Assembly (NCBI GenBank): GCA_964589625.1
Contig: CAZPSH010000009.1
Span: 1 to 64,000 of the forward strand
Length of the DNA stretch: 64,000 nt
Source: JBFLVU01 sp964589625
GTDB taxonomy: Bacteria > Acidobacteriota > UBA4820 > DSQY01
Direction: 5' to 3'
The notes under the pieces were generated by a model. The model was not told the DNA's origin. It made no database searches and was given only the letters and a program-made list of their open reading frames with translations. Position 1 is the first letter of the stretch. The number at the start of each line of letters is the position of its first letter. Below, piece after piece: positions 45,929-55,032 of the stretch. A program made the translations under genes and the position numbers.

Positions 45929-47158
45929 ATGACCAAGAAACGCCTCTGGATCCTCCTGTCCGCCGCCGCCGTCCTCCTCCTGGTGATCGTCCTTACCGCC
46001 GTCAACAGCCGGCCCAGGGGATTCGAGGTGGAGGTCCTCAAGACCGAACGGGGCGAGGTGTCCCCGACGGTGACGGCGGACGGGCTCATCGCCGCCAAGA
46101 ACGCCGTGAACATCTCCTCCCAGGTCATGGGCGAAATCGTCTCCATCCCCTTCCTGGAGGGAAGCGCCGTCAAGAAGGGCGATATCCTGGTCCAGATCAA
46201 CCCCGACACCTACCAGCGGGACGTGGCCTCGGCACTGGCCAACCTGCAGTCCGCCGAGGTGGGCGCCCGGCAGGCGCGGGTGACCCTGGTCCAGCGGAGG
46301 AAGGACTGGGAGCGGGCCGACGACCTCTTCCGCAAGGGGATCTTCTCGCCCTCGCAGAGGGACGACGCCCGCCTGGCTCTTGATCAAGCCGAGCTCGCCG
46401 AAAGCTCCGCCGCCTCCGCGGTGGCCCAGGCGAGGGCCTACTTCCAGAAGGCCCAGGACAACCTGGCCAAGACCACCATGCGCTCCCCCATGGACGGGGT
46501 CGTGACGGCCGTGAACGCCAAGGTGGGCGAGACGGCCGTCATGGGCACCATGAACTTCGCGGGCACCGTCATCCTCACCGTTTCGGATCTGAGCGAGATC
46601 ATCACCGAAGTCCAGGTGGACGAGGCCGATTATCCCCGGCTCAAGCTGGGCCAGCCCGTCGTCGTCATCGTGGACGCCCTGGGCGGCAGGCGCTACGACG
46701 GGAATGTGATCGAGATCAGCGCCTCCGCCCGGGCCGGCGCCAGCGGCACCCAATCCAACATCCGGCAGTTTCTCGTAAAGGTCGCCGTCACCAACCCCGA
46801 TTCGGACCTCAAGCCCGGCGTCACCGCCCGCGTCCGCCTCCTGGCCGACAAGCGGGAGAACGTGATCCGCGTTCCCGTGGGAGCCATCCGTACGGAGGAG
46901 AAGAGCGGGGAGCAGGTCTTCTACGTCTTCGTTTCCGACAAGCAAAAGGCCGCCAAGAAGATCGTGCGGACCGGCCTGTCGGACGACCTCTTCACCGAGG
47001 TCACCGAGGGCCTCGAGGAGGGATCCGAGGTCATCATCGGCCCGTACAGGATCCTGAGAAACCTCAAGGAGAACGACCGACTTCGGCCCAAGGTCGTCAA
47101 GCCGGAGGACTTCGTGAAGAGCCGCACCGCGCCCAAATCGGAGGAGCCGGGTGACTGA
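45929..47158 (+). CDS. Periplasmic adaptor (MacA/HlyD-like membrane fusion protein)
   Basis: Connects the ABC transporter to TolC. The 409-residue protein has an N-terminal membrane anchor (about residues 7-25), split biotinyl-lipoyl halves (INISSQVMGEIV-like NAVNISSQVMGEIVSI and MRSPMDGVVTAVNAKVGE) flanking a coiled-coil hairpin (about 95-175), then beta-barrel and membrane-proximal domains. ATG 45929 is chosen; GTG 45920, touching the previous stop, is also possible. Its end overlaps the ATPase gene by 8 bases. Confidence 0.9.
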   Translation: MTKKRLWILLSAAAVLLLVIVLTAVNSRPRGFEVEVLKTERGEVSPTVTADGLIAAKNAVNISSQVMGEIVSIPFLEGSAVKKGDILVQINPDTYQRDVASALANLQSAEVGARQARVTLVQRRKDWERADDLFRKGIFSPSQRDDARLALDQAELAESSAASAVAQARAYFQKAQDNLAKTTMRSPMDGVVTAVNAKVGETAVMGTMNFAGTVILTVSDLSEIITEVQVDEADYPRLKLGQPVVVIVDALGGRRYDGNVIEISASARAGASGTQSNIRQFLVKVAVTNPDSDLKPGVTARVRLLADKRENVIRVPVGAIRTEEKSGEQVFYVFVSDKQKAAKKIVRTGLSDDLFTEVTEGLEEGSEVIIGPYRILRNLKENDRLRPKVVKPEDFVKSRTAPKSEEPGD

Positions 47159-47864
47159 CGACGTGCTCATCGAGGCGCGCGGTCTCGTCAAGGACTACCC
47201 CATGGGGGACGAGGTCTACCACGCCCTCCGCGAGGCGGACCTCACCGTGCGGCGCGGCGAGTTCATCGCCATCATGGGGCCTTCCGGGTCGGGCAAGTCC
47301 ACGCTCCTCCATCTCCTCGGCTGCCTGGACACCCCCACGTCCGGGACGTATACGCTGGCCGGCACGCCGGTCCACACCCTCCCGCCCGACGAACTCGCCG
47401 AAGTGAGGAACCGCGAGATCGGATTCGTTTTTCAGATGTTCTTCCTCCTTCCAAGGGCCAGCGCCGTGGAGAACGTGGAACTGCCCCTCATCTACGCGAA
47501 GGTCCCCCCCAGAGAGCGGCGCCGGAAGGCCATGGAGGCCCTCCAGTTCCTCGGCCTGGAAACCCACGCCTCCCACCGCCCCAACCAGCTCTCGGGCGGC
47601 CAGCGCCAGCAGATCGCCATCTGCCGGGCCCTCGTCAACAAGCCCAGCCTCATCCTCGCCGACGAGCCCACGGGGAACCTCGACTCCAAGACCAGCGAGA
47701 ACATCATGGGCCAGCTCGTAAAGCTCAACCAGATGGGCAACACCCTCATTCTCGTCACCCACGAGCCCGACATCGCCGCCTACGCGCCCCGCCAGGTCCG
47801 CATCCGGGACGGGAGGATCGTCTCCGACGAGGTCGTCCGAAAGGCAGAGGGAGGCGAGCCATGA
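47151..47864 (+). CDS. ABC transporter ATPase (LolD/MacB type)
   Basis: ATP-binding subunit of the MacB-like exporter, 237 residues. Walker A GPSGSGKST (43-51), Q-loop VFQMFFLLP, signature LSGGQRQQ, Walker B LILADEP, the family-specific TGNLDSKT and the switch VTHEP are all present. GTG 47151 overlaps the adaptor gene by 8 bases; the stop overlaps the permease start by 4. Here ATPase and permease are separate genes, unlike fused E. coli MacB. Confidence 0.94.
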   Translation: MTDDVLIEARGLVKDYPMGDEVYHALREADLTVRRGEFIAIMGPSGSGKSTLLHLLGCLDTPTSGTYTLAGTPVHTLPPDELAEVRNREIGFVFQMFFLLPRASAVENVELPLIYAKVPPRERRRKAMEALQFLGLETHASHRPNQLSGGQRQQIAICRALVNKPSLILADEPTGNLDSKTSENIMGQLVKLNQMGNTLILVTHEPDIAAYAPRQVRIRDGRIVSDEVVRKAEGGEP

Positions 47865-49138
47865 CCGCCGCCATCCGAAGGGAACAGATCTACGGCTTCT
47901 GGGGGGGGGTGACCGAACTCGTCCGCATCGCCCTGAGGGCCATCCTCGCGAGCAAGATGCGGTCCTTCCTCACGGTCCTCGGCATCATCATCGGGGTCCT
48001 CAGCGTGGTGGCGGTGGTTTCCATCATGCAGGGAGTCTTCGCCGCCTTCTTCGCGGAGTTCAACTCCCTGGGCGCCGACACCATGTTCGTGCGGCCCAAC
48101 TACGAGATGTCCAGAAGCCGGGTGGATGCGGTGAAGCGCCTGAAGATGACCTACGCCGACGCCCTGGCGATCAAGGACGGGGCTCCGCTTGTGAAGGAGG
48201 TGGCTCCCTTCGTCATGCGCGGGGACACCATCGCCTACAGGAGCCAGCGAGACACCACGCAGATCATCGGCACCACGGAACCCTACGCCCCCATCAACAG
48301 CCTCGACCTGGAGTCGGGCCGCTTCATCGGGCCCATGGACGTGGCCACCCGCCGGAAGGTCTGCGTGGTGGGCCAGGATATCCTGGACAAGCTGGCCACG
48401 CCCCCCCAGTGCCTCGGGGAGGAGATCCAGATCGGGCGGGGCACGTACACCATCGTGGGCCTTCTCGAAAAGAAGGGCGGCTCCTTCGGCCAGAGCCAGG
48501 ACGACCAGATCTTCATCCCCCTCACGGCCGCCACCCAGCAGTACGGGCAGGACATCGCCAACACGGTCTTCATCCTGATCCAGATCCTCGACCCCAAGCA
48601 GACCGACAACGCGGTGGAGCAGATCTCCACGGTCCTGCGCCGCACCCACGGCATCCGGTTCGGCCAGCAGGACGACTTCCGCATTTTCACGGTGGAGGCC
48701 ATCAAGAGGATCATCGACCAGTTCACGGGCATCTCCACGATGGTCGTCACGGCCATCGTCTGCATCACCCTCGTGGTGGGAGGCATCGGCATCATGAACA
48801 TCATGCTCGTCTCCGTCACCGAGCGAACCCGCGAGATCGGCATCCGCATGGCCGTGGGCGCAAAGAGGGTCCACATCCTCTACCAGTTCCTCATCGAATC
48901 GGTGACCCTCTCGACCCTCGGGGGCATCGTGGGACTCTTCCTGGGCGTCGGCCTGTCCCACTTCGTGGTCTTCGTCCTGCGAAAGACCGTCTCGGACACT
49001 TTCCCCCCGGCCTACGTGCCCTTCTGGATCGTCTTGCTGTCCCTGGGCTTCGCCGCCCTCACCGGCGCGGTCTTCGGCGTCTACCCCGCCGTCAAGGCCA
49101 GCCGCCTCGACCCCATCGACGCCCTGAGGTACGAGTAG
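47861..49138 (+). CDS. MacB-like ABC transporter permease (FtsX domain)
   Basis: A 425-residue inner-membrane subunit: one N-terminal helix (LTVLGIIIGVLSVVAVVSI), a large periplasmic MacB_PCD domain (about 65-290), then three C-terminal helices of the FtsX fold beginning GGIGIMNIMLVSVTERTREIG, the hallmark of type VII ABC exporters. Acts by mechanotransmission with the adaptor and TolC. Substrate unknown; lipoprotein, peptide or small-molecule export are all possible. A hairpin follows at 49168. Confidence 0.93.
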   Translation: MTAAIRREQIYGFWGGVTELVRIALRAILASKMRSFLTVLGIIIGVLSVVAVVSIMQGVFAAFFAEFNSLGADTMFVRPNYEMSRSRVDAVKRLKMTYADALAIKDGAPLVKEVAPFVMRGDTIAYRSQRDTTQIIGTTEPYAPINSLDLESGRFIGPMDVATRRKVCVVGQDILDKLATPPQCLGEEIQIGRGTYTIVGLLEKKGGSFGQSQDDQIFIPLTAATQQYGQDIANTVFILIQILDPKQTDNAVEQISTVLRRTHGIRFGQQDDFRIFTVEAIKRIIDQFTGISTMVVTAIVCITLVVGGIGIMNIMLVSVTERTREIGIRMAVGAKRVHILYQFLIESVTLSTLGGIVGLFLGVGLSHFVVFVLRKTVSDTFPPAYVPFWIVLLSLGFAALTGAVFGVYPAVKASRLDPIDALRYE

Positions 49139-49167
49139 GGGCCTCGGGAACCGACGAACGAATGCGG

Positions 49168-49199
49168 GTCCTCCTCCGCCGGGGGAGGACGTCTCTTTA
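49168..49199 (+). terminator. Probable terminator of the TolC-MacAB operon
   Basis: A 10-base-pair stem (49168-49177 with 49181-49190, one G-U pair) with a 3-base loop is followed by GTCTCTTTA. It lies 30 bases after the permease stop. The T-rich stretch is short, so efficiency is uncertain. Confidence 0.55.
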
Positions 49200-49348
49200 T
49201 ACAGCGCGACGGAAGTCCGGCGCGCTGGTTGCGGGTGGAGGTCCCGAGGAGGCGCCGCCGCGCCTCTCCCGGTAGGGCCCGCGGGGAGGACTCAGCCCTT
49301 GCGCGGCCCGCAGGGACGCTCTCGCAAGGGATGGGGCCTTCCCCGCGA

Positions 49349-49410
49349 ATACAGAGCGGCAGACCCCCAAGCCCCACCCCCTTAGCGCATTCACGAATGC
49401 CGCTCCGTAT
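49349..49410. repeat. Inverted repeat of a 13-base motif (copy shared with 60.3 kb)
   Basis: ATACAGAGCGGCA at 49349-49361 faces TGCCGCTCCGTAT at 49398-49410; 12 of 13 positions match on inversion. A GC palindrome precedes it. A looser copy (ATACAGCGCGACG) starts at 49199. The exact 13-mer is found again at 60269-60281, so this looks like a dispersed intergenic element. Confidence 0.55.
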
Positions 49411-49475
49411 AACGGCCGGAGGCTCCACCCTTACACCCACCCGCGCTATAATCCCCCTCTCCAAAGGGGGGCGCC

Positions 49476-50507
49476 ATGAAGACGCGGGTGACGGAACTCT
49501 TCGGCATCGAGCATCCCATCGTCCTTTCGGGCATGTCGTGGATCTCCACGCCGGAGCTGGTGGCGGCAGTATCCAACGCAGGAGGCCTGGGCATCCTGGC
49601 AACGGGCGTCTACAACGCCGGACAGACCCGCGAGGCGATCCGCAGGGTCCGCTCTCTCACAGACCGCCCCTTCGGCGCCAACGCCACCCTCTACTTCCCC
49701 GGAGCGAGGGAGAACGCCCAGGTTCTGCTCGCAGAGAAGGTCCCCGTCATCAATTTCTCCATGGGCAAGGGGGACTGGATCGTGAAGGGCGCCCACGCCT
49801 ACGGAGGGAAGGTCATCGCCACGGTCACGACGGCCAAGCACGCCCAGAGCGCGGCCGCCTACGGGACCGACGCGGTCCTCGTGACGGGGAACGAGGCGGC
49901 GGCCCACGGCTCGGGGGTTTCGTCCATGGTCCTCATCCCCAGGGTGGCCGACGCCGTGAAGGTTCCCATCGTGGCGGCGGGGGGTATCGCCGACGGCCGG
50001 GGCCTCGCGGCGGCGCTCATCCTGGGGGCCGACGGTGTGGCCATGGGTACGCGCCTGATGAACACGAAGGAGAGCCCCGCCCACGAAGGGTGCAAGACCG
50101 CGTGCCGGGAGCGGGAGGCCGAAGACACCCTCTACACGACCCGTTTCGACGGACAGCCCTGCCGGATCCTCCTCTCCCCCGGCGGGAGGCGGGCCGTGAA
50201 GCGCGGCCTGGACCTCAAACGGGCGGCCTTCAACGGTGCGGAGATCTCGCGGATGCTGGGCGTCCCCTACCTCAAGATGGCGGCGGGGGTTCTCGCCTCG
50301 GGGTGGAAGAACACCCTTCAGCTGGCCCACCTCGCCAACGCCTTCAAGGGCTTCCGGCTGGCCTGCACGGAGGGGGACCTGGAGCGCGGCGTCCTCCCCC
50401 TCGGCCAGGCCTCCAGCCTGATCGCGGACACGCCCACGGTGGCCGAGGTCCTGAGACGAACGGTGGAGGAGGCGGAGGCCCTCCTCGCAAGGGCCCGCCC
50501 GTCCTGA
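49476..50507 (+). CDS. Nitronate monooxygenase family flavoprotein (NMO/FabK-like)
   Basis: A 343-residue FMN-dependent TIM-barrel enzyme. Family features are the N-terminal IEHPIVLSGMSWIS, the phosphate-binding VAAGGIADGRGLAAAL with LGADGVAMGTR, and a GNEAAAHGS segment at the active site. FabK enoyl reductases usually have EAGGH there, so an oxidase/monooxygenase role is more likely than fatty-acid synthesis. AAAGGGGGG precedes the ATG and TATAAT is at 49447. It converges with the next hydrolase (12 bases apart). Confidence 0.85.
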   Translation: MKTRVTELFGIEHPIVLSGMSWISTPELVAAVSNAGGLGILATGVYNAGQTREAIRRVRSLTDRPFGANATLYFPGARENAQVLLAEKVPVINFSMGKGDWIVKGAHAYGGKVIATVTTAKHAQSAAAYGTDAVLVTGNEAAAHGSGVSSMVLIPRVADAVKVPIVAAGGIADGRGLAAALILGADGVAMGTRLMNTKESPAHEGCKTACREREAEDTLYTTRFDGQPCRILLSPGGRRAVKRGLDLKRAAFNGAEISRMLGVPYLKMAAGVLASGWKNTLQLAHLANAFKGFRLACTEGDLERGVLPLGQASSLIADTPTVAEVLRRTVEEAEALLARARPS

Positions 50508-50519
50508 CCGCCGCCCTTT

Positions 50520-51275
50520 CTATGCCTCGATCCACTCGGCGACGAAGCGGGCCACGTCCTCCCAGCCCTTCTCCTGAAGCACCCAGTGGGCGTGGTCGGG
50601 GAAGACCTTGCAAGGAACGCCGTACTTCTTCGCCACCTTCTTGACCACGGCGGCAGGAGTGATGCGGTCCCTTTCCCCCGCCACGACCAGCACCGGGCAG
50701 GTCACCCTCTTCTCGTCCACCTCGGCGGCGCGCCGGCCGTCGAGGGGCCAGAAGCCGATTTCGAAGGCCGCCCGTCCCGACTCGTGGACGAACTGCGCGT
50801 AGGCCCTCCGCCGCTCGTCCTCGGGCAGAAGTTCCATCATGGAATAGACCGCTTCTCCGTAAGTGATCTTGAAGGGCTTCCGCCAGAATCCCCAGGTTGT
50901 CATGGCGCTCCAAAAGGAGCGGATCACCGACAGGCGGAGGGCGAGGACGCCCCGCGGCGCCGCGGGAGTGAGGAGCACCGCCTTTTCGCACAGTCCCCGG
51001 GAGGCCAGGATCTGGGCCAGGATGCCCCCCATGGAATGGCCCACGACGACGGGTCGCTCGGGAAGGGCCCGGATCTCCCCTTCGAGGTCCTGCGCGTAGT
51101 CGAGGAGGCTCGTGGTGCCGAGGCCGTCGGGCGGCGCGGCCTCCGGGGGGACGCCGTGGTGGCGAAGCGTGCTCGCCACGCAGGTGTGCCCCCGCTTTTC
51201 GAAAAAGGACCGGTAGTTCGCCCACAGGTGCGCGCCGCCCCACATGCCGTGGATGAGGAACAGGGTCTTGCCCAT
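50520..51275 (-). CDS. Alpha/beta hydrolase
   Basis: A 251-residue hydrolase with LFLIHGMWGGAHLW (oxyanion loop), nucleophile VVGHSMGG, acid in VAGERDRITP and His in DHAHWVLQEKGW. The DHAHW ending is common in small esterase/thioesterase-like members. No signal peptide. ATG 51275 follows GGAGGGGAGAG; the longer open frame lacks a ribosome site. Substrate unknown. It is divergent from gltX. Confidence 0.85.
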   Translation of the reverse strand: MGKTLFLIHGMWGGAHLWANYRSFFEKRGHTCVASTLRHHGVPPEAAPPDGLGTTSLLDYAQDLEGEIRALPERPVVVGHSMGGILAQILASRGLCEKAVLLTPAAPRGVLALRLSVIRSFWSAMTTWGFWRKPFKITYGEAVYSMMELLPEDERRRAYAQFVHESGRAAFEIGFWPLDGRRAAEVDEKRVTCPVLVVAGERDRITPAAVVKKVAKKYGVPCKVFPDHAHWVLQEKGWEDVARFVAEWIEA

Positions 51276-51464
51276 CTCTCCCCTCCTTCGTTTGAGCCAG
51301 GATGGAGCCCCGGAGCGCGCCAAGTCAATGGGGAAGCCCGGCCCTTTGAGCCGATCCGGCCTCCCGCGGTTTCCCCGACCGCATGGGAGCGAGCGCCCTT
51401 TTTCCCCTCTCCGCCTTTACGGGGGTGGCGGTTTGCGTCTAGAATCACGGCGCCTGGAGGCGCC

Positions 51465-52979
51465 ATGGCGTCCGAGAGAATCCGCGTCCGGTTCGCGCCG
51501 TCTCCCACGGGTCACCTTCATCTGGGGAACGTGCGGACGGCCCTTTTCAACTGGCTGTACGCCCGCAAGAACGGTGGGACCTTCATCCTGCGGCTGGAGG
51601 ATACGGACGCGGCCCGCTCCACCGAGGAGAGCGTGCGTTCCGTGCTGCAGGACCTGCGCTGGCTGGGCCTTCACTGGAACGAGGGGCCCGAGACGGGGGG
51701 CCCCTTCGGCCCCTACCGCCAGACGGAGCGCTACGGCACCTATCGGGAGGCCGCGGACCGCCTTCTTCGGGAGGACAAGGCCTACCCGTGCTTCTGCTCC
51801 CAGGAGGAGCTGGACGCGGGGCGCGAGGCCGCCCGGGCGGCCCAGCGGACCTTCGTCTATCCGGGCACCTGCCGACACATGGATGCGGCCGAGCGGGCCC
51901 GGAGGATCGCGTCGGGGGAGCCCCATTCGCTCCGCCTCAAGGTCCCGCTGAAGACCGTCACGTTCACGGACCTGGTGCGCGGACCCGTCTCCATCCACAC
52001 GAGCCAGTTCGGGGACTGGATCCTGGCCCGCCCGGACGGGTCCCCCACCTACAACTTCGCCGTGGTCGTGGACGACGCCCTCATGGGCGTGACCCACGTG
52101 ATCCGCGGGGAGGACCACCTCTCCAACACGCCGAAGCAGATCCTCCTCTACGAGGCCCTGGGGCTGGAGCCGCCCCTCTTCGGCCACCTCTCCATGATCC
52201 TCGGCCTCGACGGGCGAAAGCTCAGCAAGCGCCACGGCGACGTCTCTCTCGACGCCTTCCGCTCCCGGGGTTTCCTTCCGGAGGCCATGGTGAACGGCCT
52301 GGCCCTCCTCGGCTGGTCCGATCCCGGGGGCCGGGAGGTCCTTTCGGCCCACGAGATCGTGGAGGGCTTCTCCCTGGAGCGCGTGAACAAGGTGGCCGCG
52401 GTCTTCGACGAGGGGAAGCTGCGCTTTCTCAACCGTGAGCACCTCAAGCGGCTGGCGCCGGAGGCCTTGGCCTCGGCGCTCGCGCAACGCCTTCGGGCGG
52501 CGGGCCGGCTTCCCGAGGGGGATCTCTCCGCCGAGGCGCTCGCATGGCTGGCAGACCTGGGCCAGCTTCTCGTCGAGCGGATGGACCTCCTCTCCGAAGC
52601 TTCCGCCGCCTCCGACCCCGTGTTCGCCTTCGAGCCGGAGGCCATGGACGAGCCGGCCCGGGAGACGCTTTCGGCTCCGGGGGCCGGCGAGGTGGTTCGC
52701 GCCTTCCTCGAAAGGGCCGCCGGCGCGGACCTCGCTCTCCCGGGCGCCTATCGTGAAGCCGTGCTGGACGTTCGGGACACCCTCAAGGTCAAGGGAAAGG
52801 CCCTCTTCCACCCCATCCGCGTGGCCCTGACCGCCCGCGAGTCGGGCCCCGACCTGGAGCGTCTGGTGCCCCTTCTGGAGCGGGGCAGCCGACTGGAACT
52901 GCCCGTGCCCGTCCTTCCACCCGCCGAGCGCATCCGAAGGGTGTTGCGGATCGTGGAAGGGTCCAAAGGGGCGTCCTGA
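51465..52979 (+). CDS. gltX: Glutamyl-tRNA synthetase
   Basis: Charges tRNA(Glu). The 504-residue class I enzyme has FAPSPTGHLHLGNVRTAL (HIGH-type motif), the zinc-type CFC ... YPGTCRH cluster in the connective domain and KLSKRHG as KMSKS. The anticodon-binding half is present. ATG 51465 follows GGAGGCGCC. Since glnS is also present, this is probably a discriminating enzyme. Confidence 0.96.
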   Translation: MASERIRVRFAPSPTGHLHLGNVRTALFNWLYARKNGGTFILRLEDTDAARSTEESVRSVLQDLRWLGLHWNEGPETGGPFGPYRQTERYGTYREAADRLLREDKAYPCFCSQEELDAGREAARAAQRTFVYPGTCRHMDAAERARRIASGEPHSLRLKVPLKTVTFTDLVRGPVSIHTSQFGDWILARPDGSPTYNFAVVVDDALMGVTHVIRGEDHLSNTPKQILLYEALGLEPPLFGHLSMILGLDGRKLSKRHGDVSLDAFRSRGFLPEAMVNGLALLGWSDPGGREVLSAHEIVEGFSLERVNKVAAVFDEGKLRFLNREHLKRLAPEALASALAQRLRAAGRLPEGDLSAEALAWLADLGQLLVERMDLLSEASAASDPVFAFEPEAMDEPARETLSAPGAGEVVRAFLERAAGADLALPGAYREAVLDVRDTLKVKGKALFHPIRVALTARESGPDLERLVPLLERGSRLELPVPVLPPAERIRRVLRIVEGSKGAS

Positions 52980-53019
52980 GGAGACGGGTCCGGGCGGGAT
53001 GTGCGCCGCACTTACGTTG

Positions 53020-53583
53020 AAACGGAGAGCGGCCCCCGGGTTCCCCGCCACGAAGACCGTTTCCCCTTCGCTCGGAGGGCTCTCCCGTACGGGAAGGTAG
53101 TGCGTCACCTGCAGGGGCCGGCCGTTCTCGTACACGCGGAAGAGAGCCACATCGAGGTCGTGCCGTGGAAAGATGAAGTTGTCTGCGTCCCCTCCAAAGA
53201 ACCCGATGGCCTTCTTGGTGGAGAAGACGAGGCGGATGTCGGTGAAGCGTCGGTAGAGGTAGATCCAGTACTCCCCGCCGCGGTAGAGGGTCTCCGTCTC
53301 GCACAGGAAACTCGTCTCGCCCATCCTGGCGGAGGCGAGGCCGGCCAGGACTTCCCGTCTCTTGGCCTCCGTATCCTTCGGAGGAAGCCCTCCACGGCCG
53401 ACCGCAATGCGTCGGTGACGTTTTCCATGCGCTCGAGGCGGTGCACCTCCAGGTCGGGGCACTTCATCTCCTCCGCCTCGGTGGATGCGTAGAAGACGGT
53501 GCGCACGTAGTCCTTCTCGGGAGTGGAGACCTTCTGGAGCTGACCCAGTGCGATGTGCGGGTTGGTCAGAAGCAGGCCCCGAG
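53020..53583 (-). pseudogene. S46 family peptidase remnant (frameshifted, truncated at both ends)
   Basis: On the minus strand, from 53583, the translation GLLLTNPHIALGQLQKVSTP continues through AEEMKCPDLE to VTDALRSAVEG. At about 53387 the reading frame shifts, and homology continues as LPPKDTEAKRREV, YLYRRFTDIRLVFSTKKAIG, FFGGDADNFIFPRHDLDVAL and FVAGNPGAALRF. These are characteristic of dipeptidyl-peptidase 7/11-type enzymes, of about 700 residues; only about 180 remain. The catalytic-His motif TNHH is TNPH here and the C-terminal half with the nucleophilic Ser is missing. It is bounded tightly by rimI and gltX. Not expected to be functional. Confidence 0.82.
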
Positions 53584-53585
53584 TC

Positions 53586-54071
53586 TCATGGCCCCTCCCC
53601 CCCGGACCCCGCTTTGAGCGAGGCCTCCATGACCAGGGCGGCGGCCCCGTCGGAGTAATACCGTTCGATCCTGCCGAGTTCGCCAAAGCCGTGCTTTCGG
53701 TACAGCGCGATGGCCGGAGCGTTGGATTCCCTCACCTCCAGGTGGATGCGCTCCCCCCCCATGGACCTGGCTTGCTCCAGGGCGTGGACCAGGAGCGCCT
53801 CCCCCAGGCCGCACCGGCGGTACTCCCGGTCCACGGCGATGTTGATGAGGTGCGCCTGCTCGAAGATGACCCACAGGAAGGCGTACCCGGCGACGCGCCC
53901 CTCCTGCTCCACCACGAAGCTGGTGCAGAAGGGATTGGTGACGAGTTCGTGGCGGAGAGCCTCCAAGGGCCACGGATTGGGGAAGGAGTCGGACTCGATG
54001 GCCGAGACCTCCGGGAGATCACCGGGCGCCATGGGCCGCACCGCCCCCCGAATGTCCATCCGCCGTCCCAT
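53586..54071 (-). CDS. rimI: Ribosomal protein S18 alanine N-acetyltransferase-like (GNAT)
   Basis: A 161-residue GNAT acetyltransferase. The acetyl-CoA loop appears as INIAVDREYRRCGLGEALL, and the SNAPAIALYRKHGF and YYSDGAAALVM segments are typical of RimI. N-terminal acetylation of S18 is inferred from similarity to RimI; other protein targets are possible. ATG 54071 follows GGAGGGGGCGAGGG. It lies 18 bases after purC and is probably co-transcribed with it. Confidence 0.82.
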   Translation of the reverse strand: MGRRMDIRGAVRPMAPGDLPEVSAIESDSFPNPWPLEALRHELVTNPFCTSFVVEQEGRVAGYAFLWVIFEQAHLINIAVDREYRRCGLGEALLVHALEQARSMGGERIHLEVRESNAPAIALYRKHGFGELGRIERYYSDGAAALVMEASLKAGSGGEGP

Positions 54072-54089
54072 CGGCCCTCGCCCCCTCCG

Positions 54090-54980
54090 CTAGGGCAGCG
54101 GGTGGCCCGTGATTCGCTCGAAGGCTTCCCGGTATTTCTCGGAGGTCCTGGACACCACCTCTTCGGGGAGGGCGGGCACCGGCGGCTCCTTGTTCCACCG
54201 GATGGAGAGCAGGTAATCCCTCACGAATTGCTTGTCGAAGGAGGGCTGGGATTTCCCCGGCTCGTAAAGATCGGCGGGCCAGAACCGGCTCGAGTCGGGC
54301 GTCAGGACCTCGTCGCACAGGATGACCTCGCCCTCGTACAGCCCGAACTCGAACTTCGTGTCGGCGATGATGATGCCGCGCTGAAGGGCGTAGTCCGCGG
54401 CGTAGTTGTAGACCGAGAGGGTCAGCTCACGCACCCTGCGGGCCAGGGCCTCCCCGAGGAGGGAGGAGGCGGCCTCGAAGGAGATGTTCTCGTCGTGGCC
54501 CGTCTCCGCCTTCGTGGACGGTGTAAAAACGGGCTCGGGGAGCCGGTCGCTCTCCTTCAGGCCCTCGGGAAGCCGGATGCCGCACACCGCGCCGCTTTTC
54601 CGGTAATCGTTCCAGCCCGAGCCGGACAGATAACCTCGCACGACGCACTCCACGGGGAGCATGTCGGCTTTTTTGGCCAGCGTGAAGCGCCCCTCGAGCT
54701 CTTCCTTGTAGGGACAGAGGGACGACGGCAGATCCGCGGCGGCCGTTGAAAGCAAGTGGTTCTTCACGAGGTGCTTCGTCTTCTCGAGCCAGAATTCCGT
54801 CAGGAGATTCAGCACGCGGCCCTTGTCGGGGATCCCGTTGGGCAGGACGTGATCGAAGGCAGACAGCCGGTCCGTGACCACGATGAGGACCTGGTCATCC
54901 AGGTCGTACATGTCGCGAACCTTCCCGCGGGAGATCAGCCGGATTCCGTCGTAGTCGGTTCGAGTCACCACCGGTCGCAT
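54090..54980 (-). CDS. purC: Phosphoribosylaminoimidazole-succinocarboxamide synthase
   Basis: ATP-dependent joining of CAIR and aspartate in purine synthesis. The 296-residue protein has RGKVRDMYDL, TDRLSAFDHVLPNGIPDKG, ECVVRGYLSGSGW, TPSTKAETGHDENIS and IIADTKFEFG with DEVLTPDSSRFW, all diagnostic of SAICAR synthase of the longer (yeast-like) type. ATG 54980 follows GGGAGG. Confidence 0.96.
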   Translation of the reverse strand: MRPVVTRTDYDGIRLISRGKVRDMYDLDDQVLIVVTDRLSAFDHVLPNGIPDKGRVLNLLTEFWLEKTKHLVKNHLLSTAAADLPSSLCPYKEELEGRFTLAKKADMLPVECVVRGYLSGSGWNDYRKSGAVCGIRLPEGLKESDRLPEPVFTPSTKAETGHDENISFEAASSLLGEALARRVRELTLSVYNYAADYALQRGIIIADTKFEFGLYEGEVILCDEVLTPDSSRFWPADLYEPGKSQPSFDKQFVRDYLLSIRWNKEPPVPALPEEVVSRTSEKYREAFERITGHPLP

Positions 54981-55032
54981 GCGCACGTCCTCCCGTTCGG
55001 GGGATCCGGGCCCCCCGTTTGGCTCCCACGGT

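Larger units (their letters stand above)
49139..49475. other. Noncoding spacer with hairpins and repeats
   Basis: About 337 bases without a convincing gene. It holds the operon terminator at 49168, a GGGGCCTTCCCC palindrome (49333-49344), an ATACAGAGCGGCA 13-mer (49349-49361) and an inverted near-copy (49398-49410), and a TATAAT box at 49447-49452 that may serve the next gene. One 13-mer recurs exactly near 60.27 kb. Confidence 0.6.

Noticed and set aside
49229..50644. Long plus-strand frame over the spacer and the nitronate monooxygenase gene
   Set aside because: Arg/Gly/Pro-rich shadow frame; the real gene has family motifs in another frame.
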